Shown in pieces: positions 24,201 through 33,793 of a stretch of DNA of 64,000 nt (position 1 is its first letter; every line of letters starts with the position of its first letter). Location of the stretch: the NCBI RefSeq assembly GCF_037975245.1, contig NC_092574.1:884001-948000 (forward strand), read 5' to 3'. The DNA comes from Apostichopus japonicus. Lineage: Eukaryota > Echinodermata > Holothuroidea > Aspidochirotida > Stichopodidae. The position numbers and the translations under genes were made by a program. Under the pieces are notes generated by a model, which saw only the letters and a program-made list of their open reading frames with translations, did no database searches and was not told the DNA's origin.

Positions 24201-27200
24201 TACTTACATGGTAATCTATTGGCATAGGTCCTACTTACATGGTAATCTATTGGCATAGGTCCTACTTACATGGTAATCTATTGGCATAGGTTCTACTTAC
24301 ATGGTAATCTATTGGCATAGGTTCTACTTACATGGTAATCTATTGGCATAGGTCCTACTTACATGGTAATCTATTGGCATAAGTCCTACTTACATGGTAA
24401 TCTATTGGCATAGGTCTTACTTACATGGTAATCTATTGGCATAGGTCTTACTTACATGGTAATCTATTGGCATAGGTCCTACTTACATGGTAATCTATTG
24501 GCATAGGTTCTACTTACATGGTAATCGATTGGCATAGGTCCTACTTACATGGTAATCGATTGGCATAGGTCCTACCTACATGGTAATCTATTGGCATAGG
24601 TCTTACTTACATGGTAATCTATTGGCATAGGTTCTACTTACATGGTAATCTATTGGCATAGGTCCTACTTACATGGTAATCTATTGGCATAGGTCTTACT
24701 TACATGGTAATCTATTGGCATAGGTCTTACTTACATGGTAATCTATTGGCATAGGTTCTACTTACATGGTAATCTATTGGCATAGGTCCTACTTACATGG
24801 TAATCTATTGGATAGGTTCTACTTACATGGTAATCTATTGGCATAGGTCCTACTTACATGGTAATCTATTGGCATAGGTCCTACTTACATGGTAATCTAT
24901 TGGCATAGGTTCTACTTACATGGTAATCTATTGGCATAGGTTCTACTTACATGGTAATCTATTGGAATAGGTCCTACTTACATGGTAATCTATTGGCATA
25001 GGTCTTACTTACATGGTAATCTATTGGCATAGGTCCTACTTACATGGTAATCTATTGGCATAGGTCCTACTTACATGGTAATCTATTGGAATAGGTTCTA
25101 CTTACATGGTAATCTATTGGAATAGGTCCTACTTACATGGTAATCTATTGGAATAGGTTCTACTTACATGGTAATCTATTGGCATAGGTCCTACTTACAT
25201 GGTAATCTATTGGCATAGGTCCTACTTACATGGTAATCTATTGGCATAGGTCCTACTTACATGGTAATCTATTGGCATAGGTCCTACTTACATGGTAATC
25301 TATTGGCATAGGTCTTACTTACATGGTAATCTATTGGCATAGGTCTTACTTACATGGTAATCTATTGGCATAGGTCTTACTTACATGGTAATCTATTGGC
25401 ATAGGTCCTACTTACATGGTAATCTATTGGCATAGGTCCTACTTACATGGTAATCTATTGGCATAGGTCCTACTTACATGGTAATCTATTGGCATAGGTC
25501 CTACTTACATGGTAATCTATTGGCATAGGTCCTACTTACATGGTAATCTATTGGCATAGGTCCTACTTACATGGTAATCTATTGGCATAGGTCCTACTTA
25601 CATGGTAATCTATTGGCATAGGTCCTACTTACATGGTAATCTATTGGCATAGGTCCTACTTACATGGTAATCTATTGGCATAGGTCCTACTTACATGGTA
25701 ATCTATTGGCATAGGTCCTACTTACATGGTAATCTATTGGCATAGGTCCTACTTACATGGTAATCTATTGGCATAGGTCCTACTTACATGGTAATCTATT
25801 GGCATAGGTCCTACTTACATGGTAATCTATTGGCATAGGTCCTACTTACATGGTAATCTATTGGCATAGGTTCTACTTACATGGTAATCTATTGGCATAG
25901 GTCCATACGGGAAGCTAAGATTAAGCCCAGCAATGTCCTCATAGTTATCCAGGGTTGATAGATAAGGTGCATAAGCCACTGAGGGTAATTCAGAGGGTAA
26001 ATCTTTGTCCTTTGCAATTTGAATAGAATCAAGTGGGTACAAAGTCTTAAACTCCTCTGGGTATTTGTAAGGAACGTGAGGTTTACGAAAACCAAGGCCG
26101 ACGAAGAATGGTTCCTGCATGGTTTGGTTTTCTCCAAAGAAGTCCACATAGGGGGCTCCGTCATAGATGTTCTTTAGTAAATTCACGGCATAGTCTGCAT
26201 TTTGGATGTCTGGTAAAGTCCCTTCTGGTTGTGTCTTAAGGTCAACAGGGCACAGCAAATTATGTTTCTTACCCTCTGGAGTTATGCAGACCTAAACAAG
26301 AACAGACCCATTGGATTAGAGAAACAAACATGTGATAATACCATCCTGGGTTGAATGCCTGTGGTTAGGTTAGTGTTATAATACACACCAAAGCCAATGG
26401 TATTCAGTGTAAAACTAAATCTTCCAACACTGTATGCAACATTACCATTTACATAATAACGTTATACAGAACTTCAATGTGTATGTGCCATAGTACATTT
26501 ACTATGTCATAATACCATTCTGGGTAACATGGCCTTCTTCAAGTTAGCATAATTATGATATGCATCAGTGCCGATATCATTCACTGTATAACTATAGCTA
26601 ATTCTTCTAATACATGCAATATTGATATTTACAGAAATAACATTAAAAACCTCCATGTTTATGTGCCATAGTAAAGTTACTATGTCATAATACCATTCTG
26701 GGTAACATGGCCTTCTTCAAGTTAGCATAATTATGATATGCATCAGTGCCGATATCATTCACTGTATAACTATAGCTAATTCTTCTAATACATGCAATAT
26801 TGATATTTACAGAAATAACATTAAAAACCTCCATGTTATGTGCCATAGTACATTTACTATGTCATAATACCATTCTGGGTAACATGGCCTTCTTTAAGTC
26901 AGCATAATTATGATATGCATCACTGCCGATATTATTCACTATATAACTGTAGCTAATTCTTTAAATACATGCAATATTGATATTTACAGAAATAACATCT
27001 TTCATGTTTATGTGCCATAGTTAAATTTACTATGTCATAATGCCCTTCCCGGTTTGCATGGCTGTTAATTTAATTAGCATTACACTACCAAGCAGTGCCT
27101 TACATTACTCAGTGTACGACTGTATCTATTAATTCTTCCACTGGTAATTTTTGTCAACAGTACACACAATATCCATTTATTCTGCCTAAATATTAACTTT

Positions 27201-30200
27201 AGGCAGAAGTTTCATGCTTATGTGCCATAGTACAAGTGTTCAGTTTCATACAATGAAGGGTAACACTGAGCTGTATAGTATGTATGTACATACAAACTAT
27301 GTATACAAACTATGTACACAAACTATGTATCCAAACTACATGCAAACTATGTAAACAAATTATGTAAACAAACTATGTATGCAAACTATGTATGCAAACT
27401 ATGTATGCAAACTATGTATACAAATTATGTATGCAAATTATGTCTACAAATTTTGTATACAAACTATGTTTACAAACTATGTATGCAAACTATATACTAT
27501 GTATGCAAGCTATGTATACAAACTATGTATGCAAACTGTATTTGCAAACTATGCATACAAACTATGTACACAAACATGTGAAAACTAAAACCCTGTGTAA
27601 AGACGAAAATACCTTTGAAGTAATATACTGCTCTGTGGATGGCCAGTAGTTTGGTATGGACCAACTGTAAGGGTAATCAAATGAACCATTGGATGATATA
27701 CCTGCAACAGGAAAAGTCATATATACCTTAAAAAGATTGATAGGTGACACATGTCTTATAAGCATTACAGCACTGGAAAGTAGCATCAATTTACTAAAGT
27801 GTATGAAGGTAACACCTGCTCATTACACAGCAATTCTTGTTTTAAATCATTTTGACAAAAGTTTCTCATCAAATGTTTCACCAACTGGTTGCATTGTTTC
27901 AAAACCAAGTATTAATTTGTAAGAAATATCAGTTAATGTGTGACTGGCAAATCAAGTGTATATTATAACAGATCATAGTTTTTTTCCCTTTCAAATTCTG
28001 TAATGCTGCACAAAGCTTGCCTTAACTACTTAAGTTAAGATGTATGTGTAAGTGTACTTAATACCAAGCAATATCATATTATGTTTCATAATTTTATCCT
28101 AACAGGTGTTGAATATATTCATGAAGTTTAGCTTATCATTTCTTGGCTAAGAGAAAAAATAACAATTTGTGTTCATAAATCAATATACATATTTATAACA
28201 ATTTACTTTTGTCATCTTTCTGGCTCTTCGGTTAGCAACATTTTTGTGTGTGTATATTTACCCATATGAAAGACTTTACCGACTCCAGCAGAGAAATAAC
28301 CTTGTTCCTTGAAATATTGAGGGAGGGTGGTATAATTTCCGGCAGCCTTTCTCCAGTAAGAACCAAAATCATAAAGTCGAGTGGTGTCCGGGCGACGTCC
28401 TGTCAGGAAAGACACCCTGCTAGGAGCACACACTGCTTGCTGTAAGAAGAATGAACATATTGACTTGTTGTGTTCCTATACACTCTTGACTGTCTCCAGG
28501 AGAATTCCATCCATTTACTTTGCAAACATTTGGGACTTATTATTACATTATCATGGTAACATTATTTTATTATGACTAAAGTTTTCCTTCACAGTACACT
28601 CCCTTGTATCAAACTTTTTGTAACCTTTTTTTGAGAAACTAAATTATTTCTATATAAGAATACCTCACTATCTTGTTTCAAGTGATTAATTTTGGCAAAA
28701 AGGAAGAAACTTGTTAAGCACTAGCATCCATGTAAACACAGACCCTTCTTCGCACAATCACCACTGATAATGTAGATACAGAGCTCAGATCTGCAATGTA
28801 TGTACAAATCATTTGTCACTTTAAGGTTTACATGTCACTACTAGGACAGACATCTTCCTACAGAGGTTGCCGGAATGAAACAACAAAACAGGCCAAGTGG
28901 CTGCGCCAACAAGTTTAATCAAGTTGTAATTTCCTTGAAGGATAACCTGATTGAGAAAGTATTTGCCACCTCAGCTAAGACCTTCCTATTACAAAAGTCA
29001 TCATAACCTCAGTCCTCAGCAGAATGATGATCAGCAACATTGTAAAGTACTGAAGGATACAAACAAAAGCCTAGACTAGAAACAGATTAATGGGATCTGA
29101 ATGGAAACGACAGACCTAGGGCAAACATGATACATTAAGGCCAATGGCTATTCTACTGCCATGGTGAACGGAGGAGATATTACCTATAGGGATGCTATTT
29201 TTTAAATAATCATGTAGAAGCCATCATAATGATCTTCTCTCATGATTCAGTTTGTAATACAAGTCTCTCTACATGATAAACATCTGATCAATGAAATCTA
29301 AGGAAGAAAAAAAACCACATATACACTGTTACATTACATTATACGTCACATTGCGTAACACTTGTAAACAAGGAATCCATTTAACGCTTTATTTACCAAA
29401 ATAAACTGCGCAGGAGGTTTTCACAAAGTATCAAATGACTGTGGTGGCATTATTTGATAATGGGGTCGGGAAAACAGTGACATAGATGAGCAGACAAATA
29501 CCAAACAGGGTATTAATATATGTGCTTAATTTTCATATGCCAAAGAGTTGTGACAATCTGGAGTATGGTCTAAGGAATTAAGCATTAATTAACCCACATT
29601 TCAAATTGTTGTCCAGGGATGAGACTGAGCCGAGAAAAAAAAATCTGAAATTTATCGATCGCCGTCCTGGGGGAGGGGTTTAAGGAGAGGGGGTTCCCCC
29701 TCCCCTTTAGAAATTTTTTGTAAGGTAAGGAGGGCTTAGATGCAAAATGGTGGACTCTAGATGGAATCTATCACATCACGTAACTCGCCAAAAAAGTGTG
29801 GAATTTCTGCTTGTATAATTTATCCATTAGCTTTTTTGAACCAAAAAAAGGCTTTTTTGCTTGCTTTGTGCTACTTGATTCCACCACTGGTCAAATTCGG
29901 TGTTCCTTCCCTTCACAGTCCAGCATGTTCGGCAAAAAAAATAAAAAAATAAAAAAAATAAAATAAAAATAAATAAATAATTATAATAAAAAACGCGAAT
30001 TACGAGAAAAAACGCGAAAATGAAAAAAAAAAATCGGAAATCCGCGTTTCCGCGGAAGAGTCTCATGCCTGGTTGTCATGTTGGGCTTCAGCATCACTGA
30101 AGTTGTTTAAATCTAAGAATTCAGGCCTAAAATCAATTGTAGTAGGTTTGTTGAAACAGTGTAACAGATGCAGTGTTGGTTGATTCTGTACAGTGTACGG

Positions 30201-32121
30201 TGTGGAGACCTGTATTATATGATGTTCGCTAAGCCAGTTTTTAATGCTATGTTATATTTGATCTCACTGCAACACTAACATTGGTTTACCGGGTGTTTTT
30301 TGTTTTGGTGAACCATACATGCAATAATACCATCAAACATAATTACACCAGGCATCATCGGAAAAATAAAAGTAGCATGAGTTCACAAAGCCAACTTTGT
30401 GTCTGTGTTGACTTCATGTCTAAAGTGACTGCCTAAATTGACTCACCTGAACATGAGCATTGGTAAATCTCATAGACTTGCTGGCTAACTGGTCAATATT
30501 TGGAGACACAATATCCTCCCCATAGCAACCAAGCTTTGGCCTCAAGTCATCAATAACAATGAACAGGACATTTGGTCTACCACCTGACAAAAAAGGGCAT
30601 TTCAAAAACCATGTGTTAATTTTCAAACAAAATACTACTTGGAATATAATGACTTTGAGAAGCTACGTGAACATTTAGAAAGAAAAATATGTAACCGTAC
30701 AGAATGCAGAGAATAATTTAGTATTGAAAGTTTGTGTACAGTTTTCAAGGTTCTGGAAACTGTCTCTTATAAAATACTATGGTTTTGTGAAAGACAAACT
30801 GCTATACCACTTGGTACTTGTACAAACTTGTACAACAGTTTGCCCAGTTCTGGAATCTGTCTCTTATAAAATACTGTGGCTTTGTGAAAGACAAACTGCT
30901 ATACAACTTGGTACTTGTACAACAGTCTCTTATAAAATACTATGGTTTTGTGAAAGACAATCTGCTATACAAATTGGTACTTGTACAACAGTTTGCCCAT
31001 TTTGCATAGCATATAAAATACTATGGTTTTGTGAAAGACAAACTGCTATACAACTTGGTACTTGTACAACAGTTTGCCCATTTTGCATAGCATCTTGCAA
31101 TTCCATACCGGTAAATTGATTCCCTGCGATGCAATGACCAGTGGCTGTATATTATACAATATTACAGTACAATATTGATTCCAAATAAATATTAAACAGT
31201 AGCTCAGATCCCTGGTATTCAAACTTTTTGCTTGAAGGCCCCAATTTTCACCTTCATCATCTTGGCGACCATCCTGTGACAGATGTTGCGACCCCCAATT
31301 TAGATACCAGAGGGCTAGATGACACTGGCAACCCATTATTTATATACCAAGGGGCTAGACGACACTGGCGACCCCATATTTAGATACAAAGGGGCTAGAC
31401 GACACTGGCGACCCCCAATTTAGATACCAGAGGGCTAGACGACACTGGCAACCCATTATTTATATACCAAGGGGCTAGACGACACTGGCGACCCCCAATT
31501 GAGATACCAAGGGGCTAGACGACACTGGCGACACCCAATTTAGATACCAAGGGGCTAGACGACACTGGAGACACCCAATTAAAATACCAAGGGGCTAGAC
31601 GACACTGGCGACCCCCAATTGAGATACCAAGGGGCTAGACGACACTGGCGACCCCCAATTGAGATACCAAGGGGCTAGACGACACTGGCGACCCCCAATT
31701 GAGATACCAAGGGGCTAGACGACACTGGCGACCCCATATTTAGATACAAAGGGGCTAGATGACACTGGCAACCCCCAATTTAGATACCGAGGGGCTAGAA
31801 GACGCTGGCGACCCCCAATTTAGATACCAAGGGGCTAGACGACACTGGCAACCCCCAATTTAAAAGACCAAGGGGGGGGGGTAGATGACACTGCAAATGT
31901 AATACAATTGTGAAACTATTACCTGTTCTGCCAGTGGAATCTATTCCCTTTCTTTGCAAAATGATACTATATACATTAATGGCTATTACTGACTAAGAAC
32001 AGTTTAGGGAATTCCTTTACGGATAACTACTGAAGAAATTACCATTCTTTGCTCGTTTTGAAGATGCATGACAAAAAGTCACAACTAGAAGAGCAAAGAG
32101 TTGAAAGAGTCTGGACTTCAT
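14487..32121 (-). CDS. IDS: Iduronate-2-sulfatase, whole gene (7 coding exons)
   Basis: Lysosomal sulfatase that removes 2-O-sulfate from iduronate ends of heparan and dermatan sulfate. The CDS is the join of 32121-32043, 30583-30447, 28439-28262, 27701-27613, 26291-25881, 15842-15716 and 15229-14487: 1,764 nt, 587 residues plus stop (human about 550). Every junction is GT-AG and phases agree. Seen: an N-terminal hydrophobic leader; metal ligands D38 and D39; the CAPSR motif with C76, the residue converted to formylglycine in this family; K127 and H130 (GKVFH); H233 (KPH); D339 and H340 (GDHG); K352; and a C-terminal [11 protein letters not shown] block. Potential N-glycosylation sites include NYT, NGS and NLS. 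All key residues are intact, so the gene looks functional. Introns hold a large minisatellite, a LINE and small transposons. A residual risk is unseen 5' non-coding exons. Confidence 0.96.
15716..15842 (-). CDS. IDS: IDS coding exon 6 (human exon 7)
   Basis: 127 nt, the same length as human exon 7, with acceptor TTCTACAG and donor CATG|GTAAGT. It encodes residues 299-341, [18 protein letters not shown] and [10 protein letters not shown]339 and H340 of GDHG are the metal and active-site residues of the family. It is separated from exon 5 by a 10-kb intron. Confidence 0.96.
16360..17029 (+). pseudogene. Reverse transcriptase, N-terminal and catalytic part of the CR1-like LINE
   Basis: The first frame (16360-16704) covers RT fingers and palm with [10 protein letters not shown] and GVPQGG. 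The frame is lost just after GVPQGG. A second frame (16674) resumes with [10 protein letters not shown] and the catalytic FADDTKLY, and a third (16805) carries the thumb with [11 protein letters not shown]. At least two frameshifts separate these parts, so no active enzyme is made. It breaks at the nested insertion. Confidence 0.85.
17034..18151. mobile_element. Nested insertion inside the CR1-like LINE (hAT-like repeat sequence)
   Basis: The LINE frame stops at ...NRVLG and resumes at NFSFLKED across about 1.1 kb. The insertion is flanked by GGTTTTGG (17026-17033) and GGTTTTAG (18152-18159), a 7/8 match that fits an aged 8-bp target duplication. G/C-rich ends contain GGGGGGACAT words in inverse orientation. 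The right part (17813-18018) is a reverse-strand relative of the MITE at 51378-51660. The end (18050-18150) matches 54160-54260. Probably a composite of non-autonomous hAT-type elements. Confidence 0.6.
18160..18660 (+). pseudogene. Reverse transcriptase C-terminal part of the CR1-like LINE
   Basis: The frame continues the LINE after the nested insertion with [44 protein letters not shown] and [15 protein letters not shown] stop after LKLQK is followed, in another frame, by [14 protein letters not shown] and FKNALDQHF, the usual end of CR1-type ORF2. It is inactive because of the stop and shift. Confidence 0.85.
19633..19948. mobile_element. hAT-like MITE, 316 bp, with 8-bp target duplication
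   Basis: The ends are CAGTGGCGTAGGA and the complement of CAAGGGCGTAGGA (11 of 13 match). Perfect 8-bp direct repeats GATTAACA flank it at 19625-19632 and 19949-19956. 8-bp duplications and CAG-type ends are typical of hAT elements. It has no transposase, so it is non-autonomous. It lies in the IDS intron just 3' (in transcript sense) of the 31-bp array. Confidence 0.85.
20140..25904 (-). repeat. 31-bp minisatellite made of IDS exon-5 end plus its 5' splice site
   Basis: The array is 5,765 bp. In transcript sense each unit is GGACCTATGCCAATAGATTA-type exon sequence (24 nt, encoding GPMPIDYH) followed by GTAAGTA, the first 7 nt of the intron. The first unit (25904-25874) is the real exon end and donor. 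186 units of 31 bp would be 5,766 bp, and one unit near 24811 lacks a single base, which explains the length exactly. Variants are mostly C/T transitions at two positions before the exon part, a TCTATT/TCGATT site, and about a dozen copies with donor GTAGGT instead of GTAAGT. A run of about 15 identical units lies at 25400-25860, nearest the exon. After the last unit the native intron continues as GTTTATTCAGG. Confidence 0.97.
25881..26291 (-). CDS. IDS: IDS coding exon 5 (fusion of human exons 5 and 6)
   Basis: 411 nt, residues 162-298. It carries LLCPVD, EGTLPD, the KPH motif (H233) and [11 protein letters not shown] at its end. In human the same coding stretch is two exons (201 and 171 nt from memory); here no intron separates them. 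An extra loop of about 13 residues near 203-220 ([11 protein letters not shown]) accounts for the extra length. The donor CAT|GTAAGTA is the first unit of the 31-bp array: the last 24 nt of this exon lie inside the repeat. Confidence 0.96.
26300..27250. repeat. Degenerate tandem array, about 177-bp unit, in IDS intron 4
   Basis: The marker TGTGCCATAG recurs at about 26484, 26662, 26839, 27011 and 27221 (spacings 178, 177, 172, 210). The middle copies are nearly identical across the stretch containing ACCATTCTGGGTAACATGG and GCATAATTATGATATGC; the outer copies are diverged. Confidence 0.88.
27277..27577. repeat. 12-bp minisatellite (CAAACTATGTAT) in IDS intron 4
   Basis: About 25 imperfect copies of CAAACTATGTAT. 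It produces overlapping low-complexity frames reading [13 protein letters not shown], which are repeat artefacts rather than genes. Confidence 0.92.
27613..27701 (-). CDS. IDS: IDS coding exon 4
   Basis: 89 nt, equal to human exon 4, encoding residues 132-161 with the conserved block [13 protein letters not shown]. The acceptor is TGTTGCAG and the donor is AAAG|GTATTT. A 12-bp tandem array begins about 35 nt after the donor, in the following intron. Confidence 0.95.
28262..28439 (-). CDS. IDS: IDS coding exon 3: formylglycine cysteine motif
   Basis: 178 nt, as in human exon 3. It begins [20 protein letters not shown], and C76 of CAPSR is the sulfatase catalytic formylglycine precursor. GKVFH (K127, H130) follows. 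NYT is a likely conserved glycosylation site. The acceptor is TTACAG and the donor is ATGG|GTAAAT. Confidence 0.97.
29614..30071. mobile_element. hAT-like non-autonomous element in IDS intron 2
   Basis: 458 bp with ends CAGGGATGAGACT and the complement of CAGGCATGAGACT (one mismatch in 13). A direct repeat GTTGTC flanks it (29608-29613 and 30072-30077); six bases match, shorter than the 8 expected for hAT. The inside includes a GGGGGAGGGG block and an A-rich tract at 29932-30030. No transposase was found. Confidence 0.7.
30447..30583 (-). CDS. IDS: IDS coding exon 2: metal-binding Asp pair
   Basis: 137 nt between acceptor TTGTCAG and donor CAG|GTGAGT. It encodes residues 27-72, including [17 protein letters not shown] and SPNIDQLA. 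The DD pair binds the active-site calcium in sulfatases. Its length equals that of human IDS exon 2. Confidence 0.96.
30731..31092. repeat. Four-copy tandem repeat in IDS intron 1
   Basis: The block CTTATAAAATACTATGG, AAGACAAACTGCTATAC, TTGGTACTTGTACAACAG recurs four times with uneven spacing (about 97, 66 and 83 bp) because a spacer (TTTGCCCAG...) is present in some copies and absent in others. Confidence 0.88.
31281..31892. repeat. 40-bp minisatellite in IDS intron 1
   Basis: About 15 copies of a 40-bp unit with GACGACACTGGCGACCCCCA and ATTTAGATACCAAGGGGCTA. The spacing is exactly 40 bp over the central part (for example GAGATACCAA at 31621 and 31661). A G-run at 31872-31881 marks the decayed last copy. 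Confidence 0.92.
32043..32121 (-). CDS. IDS: IDS coding exon 1: start and signal peptide
   Basis: This exon is too short for a typical ORF search. It starts with ATG and encodes [20 protein letters not shown]..., a basic residue followed by a hydrophobic core, as expected for a lysosomal enzyme leader. It ends AATG|GTAATT after one base of codon 27, which matches the phase of exon 2. The human exon 1 also ends in phase 1. No other nearby minus-strand ATG gives both a leader and the correct phase. Confidence 0.88.
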
Positions 32122-32147
32122 ATTTGCAACTGCAACAAGTATGTAAA

Positions 32148-32254
32148 GCTTCACTTCAGAGATTGTTACTTCAGTAAGCTACGTATGGTTCAATATTGTA
32201 AGGCTTCACTTCAGAGATTGTTACTTCAGTAAGCTACGTATGGTTCAATATTGG
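32148..32254. repeat. 55-bp tandem duplication just upstream of the IDS start codon
   Basis: GCTTCACTTCAGAGATTG starts at 32148 and again at 32203, with near-perfect identity for the whole 55 bp. It lies 27-133 bp before the ATG in transcript sense, so it is probably in the 5' leader or the proximal promoter. Confidence 0.85.
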
Positions 32255-33609
32255 GATTACAGGTTGATCAGGAAGTAGTCACCAACTTTCTGCAGAGAGA
32301 AGAAAATAAACAAATCGTTGAATAATCAGAGAGAAATAAATCTGTTTATAGGAAAGGAGAGGGGAAACATATTTAATCCTAGCAGAATTTTCTTCATTGA
32401 TAGAGTGGCAAGCTACAAGAGTTACACGTACTGTAAGAAGGGGAAATGGTATACCATTAACAAGGAATAAAGAGTGTACATGGTCAACCACTGAACAATA
32501 TTGTCATATGCATTTATTAATGTCTATGTACTTATAGCATGCACTGGAGTTGGGTTACATGCATTCACTGGGCCAGGGACTTACTGTACCCTCTAGTATC
32601 ATATTTTATATGGCAATGCCAAGTTTTTATGGTGTAGAATAGACTAATGTATAATATAACACCACACTGTAACATCGCCTCTCTGATATGCAGGCAGCCA
32701 ATGTTGTTTTCAGGATATGCAGTACAGTATCTTGCCTCTTGGTATCTAACATGGGGCTGTATGTATTTAATATACATACCTTTGAGAAATCTTACAATTT
32801 TGTGGTATAGCAACAGACAGTAAGCCACACCTAAGGTAAGCCATAGAAAGTCTCTCCTTTTATTTACCACAAAAGTAATTACTCGAGTCCAATGAAGATG
32901 TCAAGTTGCTAAAGCTAGGTTCACATCATCCCTACGCACTAATGTTTTTTGTGTTGGACTTCTTTACCTATATCAGCTGAAGTGATCTTTGCATTCAATT
33001 TAAAGAATGCAGAAATGTTCCAATATAAATTTGACTAGCTCTTTTCTACTGTGTGTGTGATGTGTGTTATAAAGTTGTATTGGAAAAAAAGGTACTGAGC
33101 ACTGAGTTTGGAAACCACCCATGTGAATACTGTTAGGATATTTAAATTACCCAGAGTTCAACAATTTTGTATTGAACATTTTGTTAAATATAGATAATAA
33201 TAAACAATATCATAAAAAGAAAGGCATGAGTACCTGTAAAACTAAATCATGGGCAATGTTTGGTGTCCAGATTGAACAAAGTCTGCCTTACTAATCGGCC
33301 AGGGCAAACATGTAAATGGTACATCCATTTATTTGGCCGATTTAGTTAAGGTGGTTTTATAGCAGTTATTACTTTGTCAAATCTAACCAACAAGCGTTGA
33401 TTGCTCATGACATAATACAGTTTGAGAACTCTGCAGATACCAACTTTCCTCACTGCACAGTAAAATAAATTTCACTAGTCTAGCACTGTATTGCACAAGT
33501 GCACACAGCTCAATTAAAACTGAACATACCCCACCAACATCTGTCTTGCAAGAATCCAAGAAACTTTTTACACAATCAAAGTCAAGTTGTAATCATAGCA
33601 TATTCAGAC

Positions 33610-33793
33610 CTTCAAACAATACACCGTGGTCACCCACATTGACAACATAAGGACCTTGTGTAAAAGGTTTGATAAAACCTGAGTAGCCTATCACTCGCAT
33701 GCACAGTGCTTCTGGGGCCCTGTTGACAATAAAAGTTACAACACGCGAAAAACCCCAACCAAATGACTTCAAATATTGCATATCTTTAAATAG
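33610..33793 (-). CDS. Unidentified exon upstream of IDS
   Basis: 184 nt from acceptor AATATTCTTTGCAG to donor GAAG|GTCTGA (a weak donor). It is open in one frame: LFKDMQYLKSFGWGFSRVV, then NRAPEALCMRVIGYSG and PYVVNVGDHGVLFEG. Composition is GC-richer than the flanks. The family is not recognised. It lies 1.5 kb before the IDS start on the same strand, but the IDS leader exon already has its own ATG and signal peptide, so this is probably another gene or a decayed exon. Confidence 0.4.

Noticed and set aside
20140-25904. CRISPR-like regularly spaced repeat
   Set aside because: Units abut with no unique spacers, and the locus is a eukaryotic intron whose unit is copied from the adjoining exon.
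27312-27649. Overlapping 69-89 codon frames rich in Y, C, K, Q and N
   Set aside because: They are translations of the 12-bp CAAACTATGTAT repeat in three frames; no splice signals or domain.
30731-31119. 131-codon plus-strand frame reading [18 protein letters not shown]
   Set aside because: By-product of the four-copy intron-1 repeat.
32565-32870. 101-codon minus-strand frame near the IDS start
   Set aside because: AT-rich composition like the surroundings, no domain, and IDS exon 1 is already located at 32043-32121.
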